A DNA stretch of 64,000 nucleotides, taken from NCBI GenBank assembly GCA_024349245.1, contig JALDNG010000100.1:521501-585500 (forward strand), in the 5' to 3' direction. The notes below the pieces were generated by a model. It did no database searches and was not told the origin of the DNA. It saw nothing but the letters and a program-made list of their open reading frames with translations. Both the position numbers and the translations under genes were made by a program. The DNA is from Neodontobutis hainanensis. Its lineage: Eukaryota; Chordata; Actinopteri; Gobiiformes; Odontobutidae. Shown here piece by piece: positions 36,783 to 49,746 of this stretch; within the stretch, counting starts at the first letter, position 1; each line of letters begins with the position of its first letter.

Positions 36783-37389
36783 ATGAAAAGAGGGGCAGAG
36801 TTTTCAGTTTATCAGGGGGGCAGCCCAGCTCGACGACCACCACAGCCACTTCCAGACAACCTCAACCTCAGAATCAAACAGAGATCACTCAATAACCTCA
36901 CTCTGCAAAGTGAAGGGGAGCAGCCAGTCTATGGTTTATTCCCGGATGAGCCCCAAAAAAGGCACTCTCAGCCTCAAAATTACTCCACACAGAGGATAGC
37001 GGGGGGCAGCCTGCAGGGAAGCCCCAGGAAGGAGCCAGCAACACGGGGAACAAGAGCACGTTCACTGTCGCTGTCTTTAACCAAAGTGCTCTCACAATCG
37101 GAGCACTCCCTCATCCCGGTCCCGTGGAGATGCCGAGCCCAGCGAGCATCCTACAGTGGACACCCACGGAGAATATCAAGGGATGGGTCAGAAGAAGATG
37201 GAAGTGGGCGTTTGGGCGAGAAGCAGGCTCAAGGGAGACGTGATGCAGAGGAGAAGGATAGGGGTTACTGGGCAGCAGAGGAGGTTTCAGAGGGGGGTCC
37301 ACGTGAGGGAACGGCTCAGTTGGACAAAGAGGTGATCCTCACAATGTTGGGCGACCTGGAGAAGGTGTTGCACACACAGCCTCGCAGAC
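36783..37389 (+). CDS. nav3: nav3 alternative first coding exon 1c (NAV1-like N-terminus)
   Basis: An ATG at 36783 (A at -3; in-frame TGA upstream at 36714-36716) opens 202 codons and one further base, ending at a consensus donor GTAAGT (37390-37395). That base (C) joins GA at 45783 to make Arg, so the protein runs ...LHTQPRRREDPETRRMRTVKN. The peptide matches the known NAV1 N-terminus block by block from memory: NLRIKQRSLNNLTLQ (about residues 28-42; NAV1 NLRKQKSLTNLSF), LSQSEHSL (103-110; NAV1 LSKSEHSL) and LDKEVILTMLGDLEKVL (180-196; NAV1 VDPELVVTVLGDLEQLL). NAV1 starts its usual protein exactly before the homologous RTV.N..DLRQNLEETMSSLRG exon. Between the blocks the sequence is Ser/Arg/Glu-rich. 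SLIP (37107-37118), followed by basic residues, is a probable EB-binding motif. It lies 8.4 kb upstream of its acceptor. The ORF runs 34 codons past the donor, which I read as intron. Confidence 0.82.
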
Positions 37390-37675
37390 GTAAGTCTACG
37401 TTACCTGAATCACATAAGGGCTCCACGCTACCAGCTATGGTTCTTTTAGGCACCTGTTACTGCCCAAACTATAAACTACATAAAATAAAATAACATAAAA
37501 TAACTTATTTAAATTAGTAAGTTCATTTGGTATCAGTAGTATGTAATATATTTTTTTTTTGTTAGAAAATAGTTGAAGAGCTGAACCTAGGTCATTTGAC
37601 ATGACATGAGGATTACAGTCTTTCAGCAAAGATTATGATCCCACACAAGTTGGTGCAGTGAATAAAATAAATTAA

Positions 37676-37721
<46 letters not shown>

Positions 37722-37748
37722 GTAATAATAGTAATAATAATAAATAAA
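37676..37748. repeat. (TAA)n microsatellite with interruptions
   Basis: About 23 TAA units, interrupted twice by TAG, about 290 bases downstream of the exon 1c donor. Confidence 0.9.
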
Positions 37749-37954
37749 TTCTTACTCCTACTCAAGTAAATCCTATCTTGCCTATTTTAATTTGAGTACA
37801 GCTTTTGACAACTCTGATTTGAGTGTACATGTGTTGGTTTGGTCATGTGACTGCCCATGTATACATCAAAAGTACTCACTAAAATGTACAATAAAAACAC
37901 ATGCAATTTTTTATACAATCAAGAATCACCTTTATTATTCCGAGAAATTGGAAC

Positions 37955-38015
37955 AAAAACAGTATGAATTGCGTAGAGCGGGATTCGAACTGTCAACCTT
38001 CCAGTTGAGCTCCTT
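37955..38015 (-). repeat. tRNA-derived SINE fragment
   Basis: The minus strand contains AGTTCGAATCCCGCTCTACG, a tRNA T-arm/B-box-like sequence. Only about 60 bases are tRNA-like and no acceptor stem closes, so it is a SINE relic rather than a tRNA gene. Confidence 0.4.
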
Positions 38016-41000
38016 TTTCAATGCATCCTTAATGTTTATTGTCAGTTACTATTGCTTTAACAAGGTTTAAATGTCTCCTCCAGATAAGGATTAGGGATAG
38101 GCATTCTAAGCAAATACCTCTATTTATTATTGGTATTTTTCACCTAACATCTTCAACGTAAAATGACTGTTTCAGAACAATATCTGCCAAAAAAGATTTT
38201 GCCAATGGCCCCATTGACTTGTTGGTTACACCACTTGTAATTATTGCTTCTTTATGACTCTGGCAAATTACATTTCAATAAAGTGGTATTAGGGAAAGAA
38301 GTTTTAGTGAGATGATGATTTTATAAATTTGTCAGAAAACAGTTTTGCAGATTTTGTTGAAGAAATCGGCTGTGTCATTGCTAAATATTGGTCTTTCTGT
38401 TGCTCCTCAAATCTACCCACAGGTGCCACAGTTGAACAGAAGCAGAGTGTTATGTCATTTCAATATTTCTCACTTCTTATTGGTGGTGCAGGTGTTCAAA
38501 CACATACCTAGGGTTGATGTTAGGTAAGGGCTGTGGGAGGTAGAGCTTTGGCTGATAACAAATGCAGCTTTTTTGGCTTTAGTTAAGCTGATTAGCGTGA
38601 ACCTGAGATAAAACCAGGTAGAAAGAACAGTAGAGCAGAGTGAGCTTTGGTTCAGATCACTATGATTTCCACAGCGTCGCTTCCAGAGTGTAAAGCATGA
38701 TGCAGCACAAAGCACAAATAGCCAGCTCCAGATACAAAGGCTGGAAAATCAACACCTCCTTTTGCACCTCCTCTACAGTTTGTGAATCAGCTCCAGCTTG
38801 ATCAATATTCCATTATTACATATTGTTGGTGTTTTTTAAGGTGTACAAATTTGTCTTTTGTTCAGTCTTGCAGGTATTATGCCTCAGTGCCATTTTGTAT
38901 TTGCATTTAAAGAGTGCCTTCATCCTGTTGAATTCAGTTTGGATGCTGTGGTGGCAGCTTTTATCCTCAGGTAGCAATTTTAACAAGCTCTTAATGTGCT
39001 ATTACACATTCAGTAACAGGGCCAGAAGATTGCTTTTATGAATGGCCATACTGTGACTTCGAGATGACTGATGATCTTTTCCATTGACATTGTCAAGTAC
39101 AGATTATGACAACATTCAGCTATAGCCTTGTTTCCCCTGAGTGGTGTGGTATGGGCTGAGTTTGTTTGGCACAGTTGGGCTGAGTTTTTCCTGAAGAAGC
39201 TTGTGTTTCCATTGAGCTTTGTCGAGAGAGAGAAACATTGATGTCACACAAACGTACAATGTTTCTGTATAAAATATAAATAGTCTTTGAAGTAGACTTG
39301 GTGTGTTACCAATAATTAATATAAAGAGGAGAGTTAATCCTGGAGTGTTGTACTGTTAGAGACTGGAGTTGTTGCCCTATAACCTTGCACTGCAGCTGAG
39401 TGAGTTTACAAACTCGCAATAATCCATCTTGAACTGCTCAAGCAAAGTTTTATTGTCCAAACCCTGGCTTTTTCCGGCTTGTTGTGTCAAATTATCTGGC
39501 AGCTCTGACAGGTTGGGGTGTGTTTTAGGTTTGAAGATGTAGACGTAAACAATATGGCGCTGCTCTGATTGGATAAAATATTGATTGATAAATCCAGTCA
39601 CCTCATTTAAAGTACCTGCCCTTGTGTTAATGCTGTCAATAGAAGCCCTCCAGATGGTTCTGTGGAGCTGTTCTATCTGCCAGAGTCAGGTAGTAAGTGG
39701 TTTATTCTTATCATTCTAAAATCTAAAATCTATTTCCTACATTTTAGCGAGTCACCAATTGGTGTCACATTTTATGCTCAGGTTTAATGCTATGTTTTAA
39801 TTTACAGAACACAGAATCTGAACATTTTTACTTTTTGGAATCTGACAGTTTTTTCACAAGTACAAGACATTGTTTATTTGAGAAAGTATTTCCATTTTAT
39901 ATTTTTTCTTTAACTTCTTGTTTTTGCTTTGGTGAACAGTCTGCAGTGTTGAGCTCCACCTTTTGGAAAGCAGACCGCACTCTTGGGGCCAGGGGCATTA
40001 GTGTCCTAAAGTAATACCGTACAGTATGCTTTTTGGGCAAAGAAAACCATACTGATCCAATCTTTACAGTACTGCTCCAGTAAAAACATGACTTATGTTG
40101 TGTTGATAGAATTGGGAAATTTAAAAGTAACTTCCTTCAAGTCACTTCTTAAATTGTTTCATCATTGTGTCTGGGGGTATAATTGCCTGAAGTGTATATC
40201 CATCAGTTTATTGGCAAAAGACAGAGTGATGTCAGTGGACTCAGGCTGCACAAGTGGCTCCTAAATCGCTAACAGCTGTTGTAACTGTTGTTACTATTGT
40301 GCTGCTGTTTTTACATTCCCAGTCTCTTTCTATGTGTGTGACAAAACACTGAACATGAATATGACTGGCACAGGACTAGTTTGGTGCGCCAGTGTGTGTT
40401 CCTCTGTGTGCGTAGTGTAATTAGACTGGGACACTTTTCATCTGGAGTGAGGGGCTTCAGTAGTAGATCACATGAATTATTGAAACAGAGGAGGAGAGCG
40501 AAGTAAAGCAGCGGCTGGTACAGTGTGTGACAGTCCCAAACTGCACTCATTAGCATTATGTTGTGTCAACTGTATCTGGGGCAGTGTTTGCTCTGTGTGT
40601 GTTTGCTTAGTGTCCGGACCTTTTACTCTCCTAGCATTACGGATCATTGTCACTGCCTCCGTCTGAGTTTGGCAGCTTCCCACGTGTACCCAGCCAAAAA
40701 GTGGACAACAAACTGAATCCCAATGAGGGTTTTGTGTTTGCTTCTCTCTGGCATCTCACCTTGGAAAGTGTTAATGCATTATTATAAACAGTAATGTATT
40801 TGTTTCATTAAAGCAAGCAGTGAATGCAATTTGATTTAGTTCAGCAAACATAAGACACATGCATTATTTTAAGTGTTATTTTTGTGACTTTTTCTCAAGT
40901 GAATTAAACCAAATGTCCCAGACCACACTGATAACTATAGAAATGCTCTAGGCAGACTATGTAAAACTTGGATAGTAAAGCCATATTTAAAATATCAAGA

Positions 41001-43129
41001 AAATGTGTTTATTCATGTTATAAGACATTGCATTTGTCTATGGTCTGGTCAAGCCTATTCTTCTTATTCCCGTTTGTAAAGTCAAAACTCTATTCTACCA
41101 TTGCATTTGGCACATAGAAGTCTGTAGAAAAACAACAGGAACATCCACTTTTGACTGTAATCTGTGCTGTAATGGCTTGAGAAACAAAAAAATAAAATAA
41201 CATTAATATATTCATCCAGTTATATGTTGTGGGCGGCAAAAAATTTCCCATCTGCTTTTTGCGTGAGGTAGTTAACACTCAAGACTATCAACAGTCAATT
41301 GGGACTGATTTACTAAAGCTTTGTGCATAGTAAAACACATCCTTAGTGAATTTAACCCACAAACAATGATGCACCTCTCACAGGAGAAGGTGCGCAAAAC
41401 TGATTTTGCCTCATCTATCTGGTGTTTTCTTTTTTATTTCATTCATCTGACTGCTTGCTCCTTTTTTGCTCACGCTATTATTAACACAGTTTTTCATCCT
41501 AAATCTCGCACAACACGCTTACAAATTATAAGCGCTATTTTCAAAACCTGCAGTTGCAATTTGGCACTTGCTTTCTATTGGAGACCTCAGGCCTTTAGAG
41601 ACAGACACTGACGTCATTCATAGTTTTGTTAACCGTGCACTGAAAGATGAAGAGAAGATTCGGTTGGGTATTGGTCACATGTGAATTTTTATTTATACAG
41701 TATGTGGCTGTTTGTTTTATCGAAATATATTCACACACATAATAAATTTGCCTATAGGAAGCAGAATTAAGATTAATATAACTTTCGCTAACTTCAGCCA
41801 TTTAATCCTCTGAATGCCACACATGAAGCACTTTGGAAACCTTCGGTAGAGTTGGCTCATAAGTGTCCAACATCCAAACTAACTTACTTCTTTTTCCAAA
41901 AGTGTTTCTAAATCAGACCCTGTCCCTTTCAACGATGATTCATTGGGCAATAAAGTCAGCCAATGACCTAACATTGGTTTATTACAAATTTGGCTGCTTC
42001 ACGCTTTTCTTCAGCCAAGAGCTGGACAGCAAACTGAATCCCAAAGAGGCCTTTGCATTTTCACTGGCCACCTTATCAAATGTTGACGCTAAAGTGGAAA
42101 CTGCCTTTTTACTTTTCAATGGCCGACATACAGGTGCTTACAAGGAATACAGATTTTTTAATTCGCAGAGGCTCTGGTTTGTGCTTGACTTTACAATTGA
42201 ATGTTTCCTTGCTGCATAGTGTTCTGGTTTCAGTGAATGAAGCCATAAATGCACACACACGCCTCAAGCTGCCTCTCAATGTTGCATGAAGTGTCCATTC
42301 ATGATGCGGACTGCAGGGCCAGAGCTCCTAAGGTCACTCTGTAATATGATTGGAATTAGGTCTGTGTTGAAGGATGCCTGGTGAGAGTCGAGGCTGAGAA
42401 ACCAGGCAAAAAAACACCAGCTTTAAAAATACTTGTAATGTTACTGTTTTTACCTCATTAAATTATGAACTAGCATTTTGTCAGATGCCAAATACTTACA
42501 TGCATTATCTTCAGCCCTGTCTTAACTCTTTCATCAAACTGAAGTTGTATTTGCCATGTGAATGGATTTGTACACAATGCACAAGGCATCTATTAATATT
42601 ATAACTGAAAGTAGTAGCAATAAATTTGATTGAAAATGTTGAATTAAACATTTCAAGTCAACCATGAAATTGCTTTCTCTAAATCTAAATTTGTCCAAAA
42701 ATAGGTTTCTTACCTCAGCAAGACCAGCTTGTTTCTTTTTAATGCACTTAAACCACAAGGCATTAACTAGACCAATGCAATAAAACACTAACAGTGTTAA
42801 GTCAGTAACAAATACTGTATTTGTAACTGATTATTGTTCTGAAATTGGTATAGTGTTACATTTGAGGACTACTTTGTGAGCGTTGATGACAACCTGAATA
42901 AAGTGCAGTCTACCTTTAGCTTGTAGCGAGATTTAGCATCCTGATAAAAGCAACACCTTTTGTAAGTTGTAACATAGCTTAATTTTGTAACAGTAACCGT
43001 ATGAAATTTTATTTTAGAAAATCACATACAACCAATGAAACACTGTAAAAGCCTTGACTTTATTATTGAGTAGTCAAACTTATACTTGCTTCATAGGTGG
43101 AAACATTTTTATTAGGAGAGTTTTTAAAT

Positions 43130-43670
43130 ATGCCATTCACCTTTCCATTTCATCTTCCTTTTTATTATGTTAAACGAGGGATGCTTTCCGCTTTAGGGCG
43201 TGTTTGGGGTCCTTCTTTGAGCCCATCCCTTCTAGTTCCTCAGGAGAAATATCAAGCCATCCCAAGGCTGCCAATGACCATAATGCCTCTAGCATTTCCA
43301 TGGTCAGTCCTGGAACCTCTGTCTGGTGGGGCTTGCTCAGAACACTTTTCCAGGGATACTAACAGGATCCATCAGATACCTGTGCCACCTCAGCACACTT
43401 GAGGTCTGACTGAGCTCCTTACCCTGTATCTAAAGGAGGAAATTATTACAATTCTGGATGCAAGATCATGTGACCTATAGGTGAGAGTAGGAACATAAAT
43501 CGAGAGCTAAATTAGGAGCTTTACCTTTACGACTGATCACCTCAACAGACCCATACATCAACCACATTGCTCCAGATCATTTGTCACTTTCACCTCCCAT
43601 CCTTCCCTCACTCATGAAGAATAGCCCAGGATACTTAAAGTCCTCGACTTGAGGCAGAATCTCTCATATC
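43130..43670 (-). mobile_element. LINE reverse-transcriptase C-terminal remnant, minus strand
   Basis: The minus strand gives broken pieces of the block order seen at 63230-63790, such as VEDF.YPGLFF.SEGR, SVVKVKLLI and LSIYVPTLTYR. It has many stops. It belongs to the same or a closely related LINE family as the copy at the end of the window but is older. Confidence 0.6.
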
Positions 43671-44694
43671 TCTCTTCTAAACCAAAAATGGTATTTGACA
43701 TATTCAAATGCTATTATAATATTCTTCAACCTATAAACATTACTACTCTTTTACTAATAACACAATTGTACGCAAAGTTTTCAGCCTCTATAAAACACCG
43801 TGCTAACTGGCTCTGGCTGTTTTATGCACTCCTCTGCGCGTTGCATACTGTTGACTGTGGCAGGAAGCCTTTACTAATAGACATGGGTGGGCAGCCTAAC
43901 ACTGAGCTGTGAGCACGGACCATGTATATAATTGTCTGTTCACATTAAGCCTCCCTTTTAGCTCGTCACTTAGCCAATATCTGCAGGCACCACAGAATAG
44001 ATAATGAAACAACTAGATGCAAACTGCATGCTACTCACACCTCTCAGGTTAAAAGCATGTTTATTATTGTACTGCCCTCGGAAATAGTGGTAATGTAACT
44101 GTAAGTGTAAATAAAACCCTTATACATGGCTGGATTTGGATTGTATGCACATTTCTGGAGACAGGATTTGATTCCTGAGATTCAGAAGAGGTTTGAGGTA
44201 GAAGGGAAGCGGCAGTGTGCTTTGTGATGTGTCTGACAGAAGAGCACAAGGGCAGTGACAGCAGGACTCTGTGGTGTCACAGGACGACAGACTTCCTAGG
44301 CCCGAAAGGAAAGACGTGAATAATGTGGAAGTGGATGTCTCCTGTGCGTGGGATTCTTTGTGGCTGACAGTGGCTGACAGTCACATGTATTGTTTGGCTC
44401 ATGCTAACACTCAGGCCTAAGATGTACAGTTCATGTTGGCTGTCTTTCTTGTTTTAGTCTGAGTTTTCAGTCATTTCCAATGAAATACAGTTTGTCATGT
44501 CCACGTTCCTCCTCATACAACTTCACTGAGGATCAGTGTCGGCCTGTCCATTTTACAACAAGGCTTTTAGTGGTATCCTTCCAGTGTTAATCCATTGCTA
44601 ATACCATCATTATAATGCCACCGTAATAGAAAACATAATATAATACAGAAATATTGTATAATGGGGCGTTGCATCACATTCAGGTATCGCATGT

Positions 44695-44950
44695 AGTTGT
44701 GGGTTCTCTCCGGGTACTCCGGCTTCCTCCCACCGTCCAAACACATGCATGTATAGGTTAACTGGTAGATCTAAAGTGTCCCTAGTGAATGTGAGAGAAT
44801 GGTTTTCTGTCACTGTCTATGATGAAAGGTCAGCCCTGCGACTAACACTGTCCAGGGTGTACCCTGCTCAAACCCAAAGCTGTTGGGATAGGCTCTAGTC
44901 ATCCGTGACTGCTAACAGAACTAAGAGGAAGAAAAGGAATGAATAAGTCA
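44695..44950 (+). repeat. Fish SINE, 5'-truncated copy
   Basis: Starts GGGTTCTCTCCGGGTACTCC and runs through CACTGTCCAGGGTGTACCCT to a GGAATGAATAAGT end, matching the minus-strand copies at 2610-2998 and 49348-49746. The tRNA-like head is missing; sequence is clearly more diverged. Confidence 0.8.
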
Positions 44951-45782
44951 GTAATTCTAATATTGTTTAGGCCAGCAGAGTAGGCCCACCATTGCTAGAG
45001 ATGTTTAAACCTTTTCTAAGATACAACAATGGTTCATTAAACAGCGTCTGGTGTGTTTCAAGAGTCCATTTACCTCAAGACTGTGTCTCTGGGGCCTGAT
45101 ATTGCAAACATTAATAAACGTAACCATCACAGCCCTGCTTTAGGATTGGCTATGTTTTCAACCAAGTATCCATGCACAAGAAGAACAAGAGCAAAAGAAA
45201 CTTGTGTTTAGACTAAAGACACAGTTTATTATTGGGCCACAGGGGTTTTCTACTTAATGTCACCAAAATGCTTGCCCTGGGGTATTTCTGCTTGTGAAAA
45301 GCACTTTGAGATTACTTTTTGTTGTAATTAGTGGTAGATATAAATACTGTTTTCTTGATCCGAGAAGTGCCACCAACTTCTTAGTTACCCATGTAAAAGC
45401 AATGCAGACTACTTCACTTTCCTTTTAAATGTGTGCTCCACAGAGAATATTTCCACTAAATCTGCTGCTGAGAAATGGCCCATATTTTGGCTCAGCTACA
45501 GGTCACAATGAGGAGCTTGTTTTGGAGAGTGCTGAGTTCTGGGGTTGTTTAAATGAGGAACAGAATAACAAGCAGTTGTTGTCATTGAGAAAAATTCCAT
45601 GTATATCTTGCCTAATTGTAGTTTTTTATGTTTTCAAGTGCTTTTTACTGGCCTCATTAGCAGCCATACTCAACATGAAGCCTGTGTCATTGGTCTTGTC
45701 TGCTTCTAGGACGTTATTATACCTATTCTGTATACATGTCTTATTAACTGCTAATAAAACCTCAAATTGCGTGTGTCTGTAG

Positions 45783-45891
45783 GAGAGGACCCTGAGACGA
45801 GACGCATGAGGACAGTGAAGAACATCGCTGACCTGCGGCAAAACCTGGAAGAAACCATGTCCAGTCTGAGGGGGACTCAGATCAGCCACAG
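45783..45891 (+). CDS. nav3: nav3 internal exon (EDPETRRMRTVKNIADLRQ coiled-coil segment)
   Basis: The acceptor is GCGTGTGTCTGTAG and the donor is CACAG|GTAGGA. It encodes EDPETRRMRTVKNIADLRQ, then NLEETMSSLRGTQISHS, the most conserved NAV segment in this window; it is shared by all three paralogues, with EDPETRRMR the NAV3 form. Heptad-like hydrophobic spacing (V, I, L, L, M, L) suggests a short coiled coil. It can receive two upstream partners in the same phase: the exon ending at 29270 (Gly at the joint) or alternative exon 1c ending at 37389 (Arg at the joint). It is therefore the first exon common to the long and short forms. Confidence 0.97.
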
Positions 45892-46954
45892 GTAGGACTT
45901 ACACGGGACTGACCAACACTGTTGGCACCTGCAGTCTTTACTCCATAAATCCTAGTAATGTAATGAACCATGCACCTCCCAGACCTGCCCCTGCAAAGTA
46001 TTGATAATGTTCTTTCTGAGTGGTCAGATCTATTATAGTGTACTTGGAAGTGAAACTTCAGTCTAAAATAAACAGTATTGGGCAGGGCCACAATAGCTAC
46101 TTTGAGGCTCTTTAAGAGTGGCATTTCTATCTGAAATTTCACTTCCACAAAATACCAAAAAGTATGCACTGCACCAAAATAAATGAGAAATATGGCCAAC
46201 AAGTCTTTTTTTCAGTTGAGCGCCAAAGCAAAATGTATATAATTGCAGACATTGTAGATTACATGGTTCCAAGTGTTACATTCACTCTATTAATTACTGC
46301 TTAGCCACTGTCAAGATGTTGTCCCTGAACATAGAAAGAATTGAAGGCCAAATAAATGTCAACTTGTCTTTTCTTGTAGGATTCTCTTCTGACATAAACA
46401 AAAGCGTTTTCATGCAGAAGTGATTCACAGCACCGATAAAAACAGACATTGTGAAGAAAGCCCACACAAAGCGCTGAAAACAAAGCCATGCCTCAGCACT
46501 AGTTATCTAAGTCAGTTTTCCTTCTTCACTCGTCCTTGGCAAACAAAAGCAGCTGTAATGTTCAGATCTGTGACTCACCAGGGCAGATTTCTTTTTTCTT
46601 CACACTGGTTCATCAGGGAGATATGAGTCCAATTATTAATGCTCTTCAATTTATTACTGTGACATCCTCGGCTCCATGTTTCCTGGATTTAATTAAAAGC
46701 CGTCACCTTGCTCAGCGGCCAGGCTCCTGTGTGGTGACATTCAGACGATGATGGACAGTTCACACCTTACGCAACTGCCTGCTCTGTGAGAAATGCACAA
46801 ATTCAGGACGACAACAGTGTGTTTAGGGCTGGGAGATTGAACAAAAATGTTACCACAATCATTTATTTCATATTGATAGTTGTCTGTCACAATATTTAAC
46901 TTGATTATGTTGCCAGTTTGTGGAGTTGTTTTCTTTATAACATCTGAGAACTAA

Positions 46955-47125
46955 AGAAACTTAAAACTTTGCCTGAGAGGAAGAACAAAGAGGAGGTTTA
47001 TGGATGTGGTGAAGGAGGACATGAAGGTAGGTATAAGAGAAGAGGATGCAGGGGACAGGGACAGATGGAGGCAGATGATTCGCTGTGGTGACCCCTGAAG
47101 GGAACAGATGAAAGGAAAAGAAGTT
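46955..47125 (+). mobile_element. LINE 3'-terminal fragment (RTE-like)
   Basis: One frame reads RFMDVVKEDMKVGIREEDAG, then DRDRWRQMIRCGDP and a stop, the usual end of a fish LINE ORF. The element is cut off on its 5' side. Family name uncertain. Confidence 0.65.
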
Positions 47126-49347
47126 AATTTAACTTGACTTGGTTGCACCTTTAAAAGTTTCCCTTTAAAGTCACCTTTTTTTTAAATTCTATATTTAAAT
47201 CTCATCTAAACCTGTATATATTTTCCTACTGTATGCTCTCCTTTGTATATTTTCCTATATTTATTAACTATTTTTTGCACTATGTGAACTGCTGTCAAGC
47301 CACTGCACTTTCATTTCATTTCATCAGATATTTAATTACGGTAGAGTTATATGTCCAAACTTGCTGACTGGCCATCTCGTTTGTCAGATTTACGAGTGGA
47401 TGTTTGATCTGGACTATCACAATTCACCTAAACTATGTACTATTACAGAGAAAATATTACACCCCACTATTGGCCAGTCTATTAAACTAGTATATGCTGA
47501 CTATAGCTCATACCCATTGGTCACCTCTCTGGGCACTGGGACCCTCTGCTTCTATTATTCTGTGTTTTGCTCCACTTACAAGAGAAGATGGTGACCGTGC
47601 TGCTGACAACCATGACAGATGGCGGTCTGTGTGTGCGCCGCTCGTGTGCGTTTGTTTCCCTCTTCGCTGTTTCTCTCTAAAGACTCGGAGGCGGCGTGAT
47701 CAATACCCTGCCATTGTTTTAGCAGCACATTTAATCAGAGCCGGGCCGGGGCTGGAGGTACTGGGCTCGTTCTGCTCTTATTCACATGCTGTAGGTGCAC
47801 GAGGACAGTCAGCGTGAAATATGTGAAAACTGATTATCACACCTCGGTATTAGCATTGTCTGTTTGTGGAGGGACCATGGGGTTCATTTGGGTTTTATGG
47901 AAGTTTGCTTGTGGCTGTGTGAATTCTGTGTGTGTGGTTTAATGTGAAAGTGCCTCTGAGGTGTGTGACAAAAGCCTGTTCTGACCGTGCAATAATCCCT
48001 TGAACAAAAGGGACTATTCATCATTAAACACTGAAGCAGCTGAAGGAATAAGGGTAGATTTTGGTTACTCTGGCATTTTTACTGAACTCATGGTTCAGAT
48101 ACTAAAATGTTTTTAAGGGCTGAAAATACAGACGAAGAATTACTGAACTTTTGCGATGCATTCATTTTTTTTTAATGGGCCATAAACATAACTGAAGAAG
48201 TAAGAAGACAATAAGATTAAGAGCAACTGATTTAAACCCTATGTGGGCTGTACTAATAGGCTACGTATGTTATACATACAAATGTTGAAAATTTGCAATA
48301 ACAATATGACATTTAAATGACCCCCTTGGCATTATATAAGTCAGATCAAATTTTAAAAAAATCAAGAAATCCATGGTTCTGAACAAATTTCCACTGGGGC
48401 TGCTGATTTGTCGTTTATCTATTTTCATAAAAAGTATGACTATCTGCAACATTATAGATCACCTTGAACCAAGTTTTAAGTTTAAAAAATTCTTTCATTT
48501 TATGTTATTGTCTAAAGAATTGCATCTAAGGATCGGTTTCCCTCCAGAGCGGTCCTTTTTTTAATCCAGACAATAAAAGCTGTATTGATTGACATTTGAA
48601 GCGACAGAAAAACAAATGTGTGTGAAATCTTCAAAGCCACAGCGGGGTCAGTAAACACAGAGAGAACACCTCACCTGATTTTTTTAATCCTTCATCCTTA
48701 TGTCCTGAGGGAGCACTGTCCCGTATCACACCAGGAGCACCAACGTGACATTTTAGACCATATGTCACTGTGGGGTGTAAAATTATCTTCAGGAACATTA
48801 GGGAGAGCTTTGTTGTTCTGTTGATCATTTAAAATTCCTAATTTGCATTTTTATCTCTTCTCTGTTGGGGATTGTTATTGGGATTGGTTTGTGTTAAAGA
48901 GACATGAACACAATTCTGGAAACAACAATTTGAAACTGATCAGTTTCAAAAATACATAAAGGACTTTTTTTCAGGTTTTAAAATAGACATTACATGGACA
49001 TTATCAAAGTCTAGAGCTTAATTTCAACTGAGTACACTTTCTCTATTTATGTTTTCATTTCAACGCTAATTCTCTGTGTAAGTTGTCGTATCCAGTGCTG
49101 GATAGTTTCTCTGTTTTTTAACAGCTATTAATTTAATATTGAAAAGTAGTGTAATCCAATGGGAACATCCTGTATTCGGGAGCAAGCAGGTGATTGGCCA
49201 AGGCTTCCTGTTATAAGATGAACATCCGTCATGATGTCTTAGGGTGTATTTATGCTATTTTTCATTTTTTTATTTAACCAGGTTAGTCTCATTAGGAATA
49301 ACAAATCTTTTTTTCAAGAAATCCTGGCCCTAGAGAGGTCCTAGTAT

Positions 49348-49746
49348 TCATTCATTCATTAATTTTCTACCGCTTTGTCCCGTTAGGGGTCACGGGTGAC
49401 TGGTGCCTATCCCAGCAGCTTTGGGCCTGAGGCGGGGTACACCCTGGACAGTGGCCAGTTAGTCGCAGGGCTGACATATAGAGACAAACATTGACAGATA
49501 ACCATTCACTCTCACATTCATTCACTAGGGACACTTTAGAGTTGCCAATTAACCTGTACATACATGTCTTTGGATGGTGGGAGGAAGCCGGAGTACCCGG
49601 AGAGAACCCACGGTAACATGTGGAGGACATGCAGACTCCTCACAGAAAGACCGGAGTCAGCCAAGAATATTTGAGTCGGCCGGGTTTTGAACTTACGACC
49701 TTCTTGCTGTAAGGCAGGAGTGCTAACCACTCTGCCACGTGCACCC
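49348..49746 (-). repeat. Full-length fish SINE with perfect 9-bp target-site duplication
   Basis: TCCTAGTAT flanks it exactly on both sides (49339-49347 and 49747-49755). On the minus strand it starts at the GTGCACGTGGCAGAGTGGTT head and ends with GGTAGAAAATTAATGAATGA. It matches the copy at 2610-2998 closely. Intact ends and an undamaged duplication suggest a recent insertion. Confidence 0.88.

Larger units (their letters stand above)
37390..45782. other. nav3 intron, second part, no coding exon
   Basis: No exon seen. Contains a TAA microsatellite (37676-37748), a tRNA/SINE-like B-box on the minus strand (37960-38010), a LINE remnant (43130-43670) and a SINE piece (44695-44950). Other open frames here lack homology or splice context. 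Confidence 0.6.

Noticed and set aside
37390..37493. Exon 1c frame read through as an intronless 236-residue protein
   Set aside because: A consensus donor at 37390 joins in phase to the NAV exon; the residues after it (STLPESHKG...) lack NAV1 similarity.
47494..47817. Third alternative first exon in the CpG-rich patch
   Set aside because: No NAV similarity in any frame and no donor giving the phase needed for the exon at 54386 with a supported peptide.
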